From Acidobacteriota bacterium (GTDB lineage: Bacteria; Acidobacteriota; Terriglobia; Acidiferrales; UBA7541), in contig PKXT01000001.1 in assembly GCA_003133505.1 (NCBI GenBank), positions 22,335 to 37,164 of the forward strand: a stretch of 14,830 nt of DNA. Reading direction: 5' to 3'. Within the stretch, counting starts at the first letter, position 1. Every line of letters begins with the position of its first letter. Positions 1 through 7,077 of the stretch are shown in pieces. The position numbers and the translations under genes are program-made. The notes under the pieces were generated by a model. That model saw nothing but the letters and a program-made list of their open reading frames with translations. It ran no database searches and was not told the DNA's origin.

Positions 1-290
1 ATAGTAACGTTCCTTGGCAACTGCAAAGCTTTCATACAGGAAGGGCAAAGATGCATTCGATGCTAGCTGCCATTTGAGAACAAGCTGAGGCAAGATGTTT
101 CGCTCAGCAGTTCGCCTACGCAGGGTTAATAATCCAATCAAAGACGATTAACCTTCATCGCCAGAGAATGAGGATTGCTTTAAACACAGCGACCGCTTTA
201 AGAATCAAGGTGTACTAAACAACGGGGCCCTGACTGTCTAAATTAGTGGGGAGCCCTACACCGATTTACCGGTCAGAGTATACTTTGCTT
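1..290. other. Upstream region, no gene seen
   Basis: No convincing coding frame was found. An inverted repeat GGTTAAT (124-130) / ATTAACC (147-153) with a 16-nt loop could be an operator or chance. A TATACT hexamer at 279-284 lies 6 nt before the ATG at 291 and is the best -10 candidate for the protease gene. No matching -35 is visible at the usual distance. Confidence 0.4.
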
Positions 291-1781
291 ATGAGGAAGT
301 GGGCTGCGCTTTCATTCGGCACCCTAATGCTGGGCAGCGCAGTTCCGATTCGTGCGCAATCAGCGGCGTCAGAATCCGCCTATATTGTTCGCGGGAACCA
401 AGTAGAGGCGCATCAGCACGAACTGAAGGAACGGCTTGACCGCTTCTATACAAATCTGTCGGAGCAGTTGCAACACGAAGACCCGGGCTTATTAGCTATG
501 CTCGGCCCTCTGCTGACTACGCTCAAACCACCACCGCCCTTGGCCTACGGCTACCAGGTCCTTCCGCGAATCATCGAAGACGGGCCCCCCGGGTCAGTCA
601 CCAAGCCGCACGTGGCAACTTATAGCTGGCCATGGAGTGAGACGTTGATCTCGCGCGAGATGATGACGCTTGACCGACTACAATCTGATCTAGCGACGGC
701 TTCCAAAAACCCTGCGGACGGAAAGCGCGCGGCCTATGAAGCAATCATTGCAGAGTACAAGAAAGCCGTAGATCGCCGGCGCCTGATCGATGCGGACATC
801 AATTACAACTGGCTTTGGCAGCGCCAAATTGCGAATGACCGGCCGCTCTTCGATCGCCTTACTGCGCGCCTGAACGTGGTGGTTGATCAACTGGGACGGT
901 CGCTACCCGAGAAAGAGCCCGAAGAATCCACCATTGGTCCGAACCCACCTGACTTCGTGCGCGTCGATCAGTCCACCAGTCGAGCACGAATCGTGATTGT
1001 GCCGTTCTATACGGATATTCTCGATACGACATTTGTCGAGTCGTTTCGGCGCGCAATTGAGACGCATTGGCACGTGTATGTGGATGGAAACGAATATCGT
1101 GTAGTGCTAAAGATCACCACAATCCTGCCAGAACTTTTGTATTGCGGAACAGTGGACAATAGGGAAAAGCGGACACCGGAGTGCTTTCCGCCGGCCCAAG
1201 GCGCGCATATCAACCTGGAGGCGCATGTCGCAAAGTTTCCAGCCGACGGGGCTGTCCTCACAACCGGCGCAGCGTCGCTTCAACTGGTCGCCGATCGGGC
1301 GATTGAACTCGGGCCCCACGATGTGGCGCCGCGCGCGCTGGCACATGAGTTCGGACACGTCCTCGGGTTTCCGGACGTTTACCTACGCGGATACAAGGAT
1401 CTCGGTGTCGATGGCTTCGAGGTAATGGAGTTCGTCCCCGACTATGCGGATATCATGATGAGTCCGGGCGCGGGCTCGGTTCTGCCACGGCACTTTAAGG
1501 CACTCATCGCTGCGATGGAGATTCAAGACCTGATGCAGGCGGGGCTCGACGCGCTCTATAAACAAGGAGACCCGAGTGAGGCCGCTACGCGGTTTCGCCA
1601 GGTGTTAGCTCGGAATCCGGATCATTACGGAGCGACGCTGCAGCTCGCTAAGGCTCTTGACCGAGCAGGCAGGCCGGACGAGGCACTGCCAGTGTGGCGC
1701 AAGATGCTCGCAATGGCAGAAGCCGCGAATGATGCCGAAACGCTTCACACTGTTCGCACGCGGCTCGCAGCTGCGCGCTAA
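291..1781 (+). CDS. Secreted metzincin-like zinc metalloprotease with C-terminal TPR region
   Basis: Likely an exported zinc endopeptidase of 496 aa; the substrate is unknown. The ATG at 291 is preferred over the in-frame GTG at 246 because it opens directly into a signal peptide (MRKW, then a hydrophobic stretch to about residue 20, then AQSA). HEFGHVLGFPD at residues 352-362 matches the metzincin signature HExxHxxGxxH/D: His352 and His356 would bind zinc, Glu353 would be the general base, and Asp362 stands where most metzincins have a third His. MM at 389-390 in ADIMMSPG fits the Met-turn. The last ~65 residues form helix pairs typical of TPRs (GDPSEAATRF, RNPDHYGATLQLAKALD, GRPDEALPVW). 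No Shine-Dalgarno sequence precedes the ATG, and TATACT lies 6 nt upstream, so a leaderless mRNA is possible. Family placement is fairly secure; the physiological role is not known. Confidence 0.8.
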   Translation: MRKWAALSFGTLMLGSAVPIRAQSAASESAYIVRGNQVEAHQHELKERLDRFYTNLSEQLQHEDPGLLAMLGPLLTTLKPPPPLAYGYQVLPRIIEDGPPGSVTKPHVATYSWPWSETLISREMMTLDRLQSDLATASKNPADGKRAAYEAIIAEYKKAVDRRRLIDADINYNWLWQRQIANDRPLFDRLTARLNVVVDQLGRSLPEKEPEESTIGPNPPDFVRVDQSTSRARIVIVPFYTDILDTTFVESFRRAIETHWHVYVDGNEYRVVLKITTILPELLYCGTVDNREKRTPECFPPAQGAHINLEAHVAKFPADGAVLTTGAASLQLVADRAIELGPHDVAPRALAHEFGHVLGFPDVYLRGYKDLGVDGFEVMEFVPDYADIMMSPGAGSVLPRHFKALIAAMEIQDLMQAGLDALYKQGDPSEAATRFRQVLARNPDHYGATLQLAKALDRAGRPDEALPVWRKMLAMAEAANDAETLHTVRTRLAAAR

Positions 1782-2241
1782 TGAGCTCCAAGATGGCCAG
1801 CCAATCTTCTGTTCCAAATTACGCATTCAGCATTCTATTTCGAATATTGATTGGCGCTGAATATGTGCTGGTTCAAGCCCATCCGGCTCAACGTTAATCC
1901 GCCGATTTGCGGTAATTGCACAGCGTCAGCGCGACTTTTGCATCGCTTCCGCTTAATTTCCCCAGGGTTACCGGCAGCACCTGTACGAAGTCCTAATGCC
2001 CGACGACGCTATCTGAGAGAGATTCCAAAAAGACATTACTGCCGGTAGAAGAAAGCTGCCATCCTGCCGCTGCAAATGCACTCGTGCCAACGTGAATTTC
2101 GTTCATGTCGGCCTGCTAGATTGCGAAGGTCAATTGTGTGAGGGCAACGTCCTCGAGGATAGGTTAATTGCGACAATGTGCAAGTTTTAGGGTTATCTCC
2201 CTTGGACTACAGTAGACTGCTGGTGCTGGTTGGAGGACAAA
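1782..2241. other. Intergenic stretch carrying repeat copy 1
   Basis: This stretch lies between the metalloprotease and a small gene. It holds the first copy of the ~112-bp dispersed repeat at 1895-2006. A 34-codon frame from ATG 1793 to the TAA at 1895-1897 has no recognisable features and no ribosome binding site. A weak promoter candidate (TTGCGA, 17-nt gap, GGTTAT) lies about 40-70 bp before the gene at 2242. Confidence 0.4.
1895..2006 (+). repeat. Dispersed ~112-bp repeat, copy 1
   Basis: This copy begins TAATCCGCCGATTTGCGG and ends ATGCCCGACGA. The first ~55 bases are nearly identical in all three copies, the middle ~25 bases vary, and the last ~25 bases (ACCTGTAC…ATGCCC) are again conserved. 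CCGC/GCGG can pair as a short hairpin over a 6-nt loop. Reading on from the terminal ATG gives only six codons (ATG CCC GAC GAC GCT ATC TGA). The copy is intergenic, about 115 bp after the protease stop codon. Confidence 0.85.
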
Positions 2242-2433
2242 ATGGCAAGTGAACCGAAACTCGCAGTCCGAAAGAAAGGTGAGCACGTGAAGAGTAATGA
2301 GCATGAAGGTATTTTTGAAGTTGTGTTTGTCAATGCACTCATACAGACAGCAAATATCAGATTAGTGGACGGAACTGCGCATGTGGTGTCAAATGTACCG
2401 TGGACTTCGCTGAAAACTTTGGTTAAGAAGTGA
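2242..2433 (+). CDS. Small conserved-looking hypothetical protein (63 aa)
   Basis: The function is unknown. The ATG at 2242 is chosen because GGAGG at 2232-2236 lies 5 nt upstream; the in-frame TTG at 2230 would swallow that site. The product is a single small soluble domain that begins with a basic stretch (LAVRKKGEHVK) and continues with alternating hydrophobic strands (GIFEVVFVNALI, TANIRLVDG, AHVVSNVPW). This pattern suggests a small SH3-like beta-barrel, although that is inference from pattern only. There is no signal peptide or membrane segment. Its stop codon overlaps the GTG of a possible coupled mini-gene (GTGA). Confidence 0.65.
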   Translation: MASEPKLAVRKKGEHVKSNEHEGIFEVVFVNALIQTANIRLVDGTAHVVSNVPWTSLKTLVKK

Positions 2434-2564
2434 ATGAACCTTCCTCGATTGACATCAGCCTGTTAAAAATGGAAGAAGCGCTAGGAAGAGGCCGATTCGA
2501 TGATGGCCATCACCGCTACCGTTGCTGTACTTCTGGTTTCTTGCGACAGAACGTGATGAGGTAA
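2430..2564 (+). CDS. Possible 44-aa protein coupled to the upstream gene
   Basis: This frame begins with GTG inside a GTGA overlap with the stop codon of the preceding 63-aa gene, the geometry of translational coupling. The product would start with the residues NEPSSIDISLLKMEEALG and end after a Cys-Cys and Arg-rich tail. No family is recognised. It could equally be the decayed 5' end of a longer gene or a chance frame, since nothing but the overlap supports it. Confidence 0.25.
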   Translation: MNEPSSIDISLLKMEEALGRGRFDDGHHRYRCCTSGFLRQNVMR

Positions 2565-2674
2565 AATCCACCAGTTCTAGGAGAAATTCCTGATGTTTTC
2601 TTTTCCGGCACGCGCACAACGTTGGGCGTCAGTCACGGTCAAGTTGCACCCGCCGGAGAGTGCGTAAGGAAAAT

Positions 2675-3007
2675 ATGCATCGCCGTTGTAGTTATGTTGG
2701 TTGCAAGGAAGCTGTTACTGTTGCCTTCGAGGGTGGATACTGTGTAGGCCACTTTATCTCGGCTTGTTATAAGTGCCTCGAACAATCCGCCGAGCCGCTC
2801 GTGGGCGACGGCCATGAACGTAACGGTAGACTCCAAAGAGACTCACTGATTGAGATTGTGGATAAAGTTACATCGCTCACTCTGAACAGCATCGCCTTTA
2901 CGAACCTAGAACGTGGTCAGTTAATGGACATACTTCTCTGGACCTGCGATTTGCTCTCGACAGGAACTTACCGAGGCAACGGTTCTAAGAGTTTCGTAAA
3001 TATTTGA
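2675..3007 (+). CDS. Cys/His-rich small protein upstream of the TIR gene
   Basis: A 110-aa protein of unknown function. The ATG at 2675 has AAGGA at 2666-2670, 4 nt upstream; an in-frame GTG at 2660 lacks a well-placed site. The N-terminus carries a likely zinc-binding array: Cys5-x4-Cys10, Cys23-x2-His26 (YCVGH) and Cys31-x2-Cys34 (CYKC). The C-terminal half is helical and contains NLERGQLMDILLW (77-89). From memory, small proteins with a YCxxH finger and a similar helical tail recur in Acidobacteriota; this could not be checked. Its stop codon is 9 nt before the ATG of the TIR gene, so the two are probably co-transcribed. That suggests, but does not prove, a functional pair. Confidence 0.7.
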   Translation: MHRRCSYVGCKEAVTVAFEGGYCVGHFISACYKCLEQSAEPLVGDGHERNGRLQRDSLIEIVDKVTSLTLNSIAFTNLERGQLMDILLWTCDLLSTGTYRGNGSKSFVNI

Positions 3008-3016
3008 AAGGGAACG

Positions 3017-3424
3017 ATGGACGAAGATAAGAGATGGGACTTTTTTATTTCTCATGCTTTTCAGGATGCTCGTGACATTGCCAAACCGTTGTCTGATGCA
3101 TTAAACGCAAAAGGACTACTATCTTGGTATGCCGATTACTCGTTGAAAGCTGGCGACAATATTCGCGCATCAATTGAGTACGGGTTGGCGCGTTCGCGTT
3201 TTGGAATCGTGATTCTCAGCAAACAGTTTCTTGAAATGCGCTGGACTCAAATTGAATTGAATGATTTGGCTACACGCGAAATGAACAGTAAGAAAGTAAT
3301 ACTGCCTGTCTGGGACAAGGTTGGGTTTCGGGATGTTTACGATTGCTCGCCTGTTTTGGCTGACCGGGTTGCGATTAGCACTGAGAAAGGACTTGAATAC
3401 GTAGTCCAAGATTATGGGATATAG
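3017..3424 (+). CDS. Single-domain TIR protein
   Basis: A 135-aa protein consisting of just one TIR domain. The first strand and BB-loop side start at DFFISHAFQDA (8-18). LLSWYADYSLKAGDNI (34-49) is the second conserved block, and SRFGIVILSKQFL (60-72) the central strand. W76-TQIE80-L matches the W-x3-E-L motif whose Glu is catalytic in NAD-cleaving TIR domains, so NAD hydrolase or cyclic-ADP-ribose-type activity is plausible; the family also includes pure scaffold members. AAAGG lies 5 nt before the ATG, and the gene follows the Cys/His-rich gene by 9 nt. Bacterial stand-alone TIRs occur in antiphage defence (for example Thoeris ThsB), but no ThsA-like or other known partner is present here. 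It ends convergently with the next gene. Confidence 0.88.
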   Translation: MDEDKRWDFFISHAFQDARDIAKPLSDALNAKGLLSWYADYSLKAGDNIRASIEYGLARSRFGIVILSKQFLEMRWTQIELNDLATREMNSKKVILPVWDKVGFRDVYDCSPVLADRVAISTEKGLEYVVQDYGI

Positions 3425-3595
3425 CTAAGCAGCCAAGCAGCCTTGATGGAATCGGTGGCCCGACTTAGGGGCAGGCACGAATCTTCGTACTCGATTTCTT
3501 CCCTCTTAGCCGCGCAAAAATATTGAAGTTCTTGTCCTCCCGAGCGGGTGGGCGCCCTAATGATTACGGCATTCATTGTGAAGCGTGCGCTTGCA

Positions 3596-4753
3596 CTACG
3601 GCGCTTCTGAAACCATGGGAGCCGCAAGCATGCCCTTAGCAGAATAGTCGCCGGGCACGATGCGATAACGATAGACCATGCCGTGGTCGCCGACCACGTA
3701 GCCGCGGACACGTTGCGGCAGGCTCCAAGCATTTACATCGACGGGGAATGAAATAGCACGAGAATTCCAGTGCAAACCGCCGTCGGTGGTGTAGTGCAAA
3801 TCGCGACCGAGAAAGGACCACCCGACTTCACGATCGACGAAGCCGAATCGCTTGCCAGGAACCACCGCCATCGGTTTCCAGGTCACACCAGCGTCGGTAG
3901 TCTTATAGAATTGCCCATCGACAAATCCACCGGCGCGCATGAATCCTGTATTCGCATCGAAAAAGAAGACATCGCCTCCGCCACCAGCCAGACCCTCAAC
4001 AACGCTGAGCGTCCAGGTGGCGCCACCATCCACAGTCTTGCCAAGGACGGCGTGTGGGGCATTCATGCTGGAGATGTATCCGACAACGTATCCGGCGCTC
4101 ACCGTGGGAAATTGAACCTTCGACCAACTGCACTGAACGTTGCGGGTCAGCCCGTCGACCTCAACTTTTACGGCGCACTCATTCACCGGCTTCCAAGTGC
4201 GTCCGCCGTCCACCGTCCGCTGGATTTCATGGTCCTTGAGGGCGAGTCCAATCTTTTCAGAGACGAAGGCGTAATTCGTAGAATGTGCATCTATGGTTCC
4301 ACCCGGCACCCAGAGCTGGCCGTCCGTCGTGTGAAGAAGTTTGCCGTACCCTTGGCGCGCCCAACCATGAGTAGAATCCAGAAAGAAAAAATCGCTAGGT
4401 CCGTCCTCCGCACCGTTTGGGTCACCCCATTGCACGGTCCAATGGTCGCCGCCATCCTGGGTGTTGAGAATAACGCCCGCGCCTTTGCCTGCCACGCCAC
4501 CGCTCACCCAGCCAACCGTGGCACTCACAAAAAGGACGTCAGATAGGTTGATGTCCTCAGTATAGTTTACGGGCTCCCAGATGGCCTTGAACTTTGGCTT
4601 TGTCTGGCTTCCTGAATGTGCTGTATCGCGCCGCGGTGGTGAGCTAACTTGCGGACGTCCTTGCACAAGGGAAGGGAATATTACGATCAGTCCCAAGAGC
4701 AGAATTCCGGTGGCAACGTGACATACCGAGGACATACCGAATTTCGTTTTCAT
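3596..4753 (-). CDS. Secreted YCF48/BNR-type beta-propeller protein
   Basis: A 385-aa exported protein with six Asp-box-like motifs of the form T-x-D-G-G-x-x-W at residues 98-105, 142-148, 180-187, 240-247, 285-292 and 322-329, spaced as propeller blades. Similar repeats occur in YCF48/HCF136-type assembly factors and in sialidase-fold BNR proteins. The Asp boxes are structural rather than catalytic, so no enzyme activity is claimed. The ATG at 4753 is chosen because AGGAG lies 7 nt upstream and it opens into a signal peptide (MKTKFG, then a hydrophobic segment, ending near VQG); an in-frame TTG lies at 4780. Residues 33-55 form a Ser/Pro/Arg-rich linker. It is transcribed toward the TIR gene, and no operon partner is visible. 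Confidence 0.85.
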   Translation of the reverse strand: MKTKFGMSSVCHVATGILLLGLIVIFPSLVQGRPQVSSPPRRDTAHSGSQTKPKFKAIWEPVNYTEDINLSDVLFVSATVGWVSGGVAGKGAGVILNTQDGGDHWTVQWGDPNGAEDGPSDFFFLDSTHGWARQGYGKLLHTTDGQLWVPGGTIDAHSTNYAFVSEKIGLALKDHEIQRTVDGGRTWKPVNECAVKVEVDGLTRNVQCSWSKVQFPTVSAGYVVGYISSMNAPHAVLGKTVDGGATWTLSVVEGLAGGGGDVFFFDANTGFMRAGGFVDGQFYKTTDAGVTWKPMAVVPGKRFGFVDREVGWSFLGRDLHYTTDGGLHWNSRAISFPVDVNAWSLPQRVRGYVVGDHGMVYRYRIVPGDYSAKGMLAAPMVSEAP

Positions 4754-5178
4754 GCGCAGCTCCTGTAGACGTGTGTTCAACCGAGCGAATTACCGGCGTA
4801 CGCTTCAACAATTCTGGCGATATCACTCAGTTTTAGGCTGAATTTTGTCTCTTGCGTCCAATTCTCTCGCTTCGGTCGGCATCCTACCATAGACTCAAAC
4901 CTAACAGAATCGGTGGAACCGCATTCGCCGGTCGAGTGACAATGCCAAGTCCATGGCGCCATATCAAGACTTCTTGGCCCTCTGGAAAGACGCCGACCCC
5001 GACATCCCGATCCTGAAAGAAGCCAAAGCCGAATACGCCAAGCTGCAGTAACCAACGCGCCCGCCTAGCTGCGCTGTAATCCGCCGATTTGCGGTAATTG
5101 CACAGCGTCTGCGCGACTCTTGCATCGCTCCGGCTTAATTCCCCCGAGTAATTTGGAAAGCACCTGTACTAAGCCCTT
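4754..5178. other. Intergenic stretch with a pseudogene tail and repeat copy 2
   Basis: This region lies upstream of the beta-propeller gene. It contains no intact gene. It holds a decayed TPR-protein C-terminus (4932-5051) followed 25 bp later by repeat copy 2 (5077-5189). The part at 4754-4931 should contain the promoter of the minus-strand propeller gene, but no clear -35/-10 pair stood out. Confidence 0.5.
4932..5051 (+). pseudogene. Remnant C-terminus of a TPR-tailed protein
   Basis: About 39 codons remain in one frame: SSDNAKSMAP, then YQDFLALWKDADPDIPILK and EAKAEYAKLQ-stop. This closely resembles the C-terminal end of large Acidobacteriota proteins with TPR tails (Ser/Thr kinases, winged-helix TPR proteins), where wording like LWKDADPDIPILKQAKAEYAKLQ is recurrent; that is from memory. 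An in-frame stop at 4902-4904 and the lack of any upstream domain show that only the tail survives. It lies 25 bp before repeat copy 2, so rearrangement around the repeat is one explanation. Confidence 0.75.
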
Positions 5179-5189
5179 ATGCCCGACGA
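5077..5189 (+). repeat. Dispersed ~112-bp repeat, copy 2
   Basis: This copy is nearly identical to copy 1 over its first ~55 bases (TAATCCGCCGATTTGCGG…TTGCATCGCT), diverges in the middle (GAGTAATTTGGAAAG), and ends ATGCCCGACGA. Here the terminal ATG at 5179 opens a 65-codon frame, the longest of the three copies. Confidence 0.85.
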
Positions 5190-5376
5190 GGTCTTATTCT
5201 TTAAATGCGAAAGTCACGGTCTTCGTTCAATTCATATAAGCCCTTGCCGTGGCGGTTTGTCAATTGCACCTGAAGACCGCTTCGCGGTGTGTCAATTCGT
5301 TACGGTATCGTATGAAGGAATTACTACAATTTTGCTCGCCCACTGCTATTCGTGTGGCGAATTGCGTCCAGAGTAG
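5179..5376 (+). CDS. Small Cys-containing hypothetical protein (65 aa)
   Basis: This frame starts at the ATG that closes repeat copy 2. It encodes Cys10-x2-His13, Cys23, Cys38 and a terminal Cys56-x2-Cys59 (CYSC), which could form a small zinc site. No family is recognised. A GGAAAG stretch lies about 19 nt before the ATG, which is too far for a normal ribosome binding site. The stop codon overlaps AGGAGAGG, the ribosome binding site of the next gene, 17 nt upstream of it, so the two may be co-transcribed. It may be a real gene or an open frame surviving by chance. Confidence 0.45.
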   Translation: MPDEVLFFKCESHGLRSIHISPCRGGLSIAPEDRFAVCQFVTVSYEGITTILLAHCYSCGELRPE

Positions 5377-5393
5377 GAGAGGCGTAGTCTACT

Positions 5394-6548
5394 ATGATGA
5401 CCTTTTCAACGCGTGAAAATGCTGGCTTGTTTGCGACCAAGTTTTTGACGAAGTCGATGATTTCCGTGGTCTTTTTCGTCGGCTCGGCTGTCTGGGCACA
5501 GGCTCAAGATGCTCAGCAAAACAGCACCGGCGAAAGCGAGACAACCACCACGCAGACTTCCAGAGACAACACCAATCCATCGCGCACTACGGAGAGCCAC
5601 TCCAAGTCCGGCAACCAGACTGTGGACACGCGGAGAGTGGAAGTGCTTGGGAACGACGGCCGATACCGGCCTGATTCCGATACTGAGACGGAGACTGTCC
5701 GAGTAGATGACACAACGACGCGCACAGTGGTGCGCACCTACACGTCGGATGCAAATGGACAAAGGAAACTAGCGGAAGTAACAGAAGCGGAAACACGAAC
5801 CACAGCAAATGGCGATGGTCAGACGGTACGCACAACCTCGAATTCCGATGTGAATGGGAAGCTTCAAGTTGTACAGCGTGAGGTCGAGGACACGAGAAAG
5901 AACAGCCCTGAAGTGCAGGAAACGAAAACAACTCTTTATGTTGCGGATGGCAACGGCGGCTTCACTGCCTCCCGGCAGACGCAAGAATTACAAAAGAGCG
6001 ACGCTGACAAGAGTACGGAAGTGAAGAAGACAACGCTACGGCCAAACGTGAACGGTGGCTGGCTGGTGAATGAGGTAAGCGAAAAAACAATCAAGGAAGA
6101 GGACAAGAGTCGAAGCACCGAAGAGCGGGTTTCGCGCCCCGACTTAAACGGCAAATATTCAGTGATTTCACGGACCGTTGCTGAGGAGAAGGAAACCCCC
6201 ACAGGAGAAAGTCGCAATACCGTCGAAACATATTCCGTGGATGGTCCCGGAATACCTCGCGACGGCAGTCTGCATCTAAGCCGGCGAGTCACTACCCTCC
6301 AGAAAAAGGATTCAGACGAAGAAACAACCGAGCAGCAGGTCCAGGAGCCCAATCCGGGCAATCCCAGTGATGGTCTGCGAGTAAGCGCAAAAACTAAATA
6401 TACCGTTTTGTACAGTTCCTCCGGCGCAGAGCAGACAAAGAGCGTTCAAGCGCCTGACGGCAGCGGCACTTTCAAGGTGGTTGCCGTCGAAAAGAAAAAA
6501 ACAGACGAGGCTCCTCCTGCCCCGGCACCCTCGAATAATCATCAATAG
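5394..6548 (+). CDS. Secreted protein of ~33-residue tandem repeats
   Basis: A 384-aa exported protein of unknown function. The N-terminus has a basic stretch, then MISVVFFVGSAVWAQA (22-37), a signal peptide with likely cleavage after AQA. A Thr/Ser-rich segment (43-76) follows. From residue 87 the protein is a strikingly regular repeat keyed on D-x-N-G: NDG87, DANG119, DVNG152, DGNG185, NVNG218, DLNG250, DGPG283, SDG325 and DGSG355. Most intervals are 32 or 33 residues. Each unit alternates short beta strands with a charged Lys/Glu/Thr loop, so an elongated beta-solenoid or stalk is likely. The tail is Pro/Ala-rich. AGGAGAGG at 5376-5383 precedes the ATG by 10 nt. No enzyme motif is seen; a surface or extracellular-matrix role is inference. 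Confidence 0.75.
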   Translation: MMTFSTRENAGLFATKFLTKSMISVVFFVGSAVWAQAQDAQQNSTGESETTTTQTSRDNTNPSRTTESHSKSGNQTVDTRRVEVLGNDGRYRPDSDTETETVRVDDTTTRTVVRTYTSDANGQRKLAEVTEAETRTTANGDGQTVRTTSNSDVNGKLQVVQREVEDTRKNSPEVQETKTTLYVADGNGGFTASRQTQELQKSDADKSTEVKKTTLRPNVNGGWLVNEVSEKTIKEEDKSRSTEERVSRPDLNGKYSVISRTVAEEKETPTGESRNTVETYSVDGPGIPRDGSLHLSRRVTTLQKKDSDEETTEQQVQEPNPGNPSDGLRVSAKTKYTVLYSSSGAEQTKSVQAPDGSGTFKVVAVEKKKTDEAPPAPAPSNNHQ

Positions 6549-6686
6549 GCGACGATTCGGGCCGAGATCGGACACGTGTAATGAGTGTTGTCTAACAGCG
6601 TCGTCGGCCGATCTTCCAAACACCGAGAGAGGGCATCGGACAGAAAGACTTCACGTCAGGTACGACCTTCACACCGAGGTTTACTT

Positions 6687-6800
6687 TAATCCGCCGATTT
6701 GCGGTAATTGCAAAGCGTCTGCGCAACTTTTGCATCGCTCCCGCTAAATTTCCTACCGGGCTACAGGACAGTACCTGTACGAAGCCTTAATGCCCAACGA
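6687..6800 (+). repeat. Dispersed ~112-bp repeat, copy 3
   Basis: This copy shares TAATCCGCCGATTTGCGG at its start and differs from copies 1 and 2 at a few positions in the first 55 bases (for example TTGCAAAGCG). It ends ATGCCCAACGA. The terminal ATG opens a 31-codon frame that runs through the 14-bp tandem repeat and stops at a TAA. Like the others it is on the plus strand and intergenic, about 140 bp downstream of the 33-residue-repeat gene. Confidence 0.85.
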
Positions 6801-6851
6801 TGAAAAGGGCGACTACGGTGCTCTTCGTTGGAGCATGGTTTCTATCCGGAG

Positions 6852-6879
6852 CTATTCCATCCACACTATTCCATCCACA
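6852..6879 (+). repeat. Two tandem copies of a 14-bp unit
   Basis: CTATTCCATCCACA occurs twice head to tail and is followed by CT. It lies 50 bp after repeat copy 3 and is probably a slippage product. Confidence 0.8.
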
Positions 6880-7077
6880 CTGTAACGCTATGGGCCAGGT
6901 TATAAGCTGCACCGTGGTATAAGTTCTGCGTTGGTTGCTGAAAGTTGGAGTGATGACGGAAGTAGGTCATCAACCGCTGCGAGCTCGATTGCATTGTGAA
7001 CGTAGTGCACGTTGTATTGCTGGGCTTGCTCTGATGGTGAATTCGTTGTAAAACCCCCACGACGAAATGTCAACCGT

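Larger units (their letters stand above)
6549..7077. other. Intergenic stretch with repeat copy 3 and a 14-bp tandem repeat
   Basis: No intact gene was found. The stretch carries repeat copy 3 (6687-6800) and two copies of a 14-bp unit (6852-6879). A minus-strand frame at about 6866-7060 shows no family features. The start of the FGE-like gene lies at the right edge, with a stop codon in its frame at 7003-7005. Confidence 0.45.

Noticed and set aside
3770..4546. Plus-strand frame of 258 codons
   Set aside because: It lies wholly opposite the beta-propeller gene, whose six Asp boxes and signal peptide settle the coding strand.
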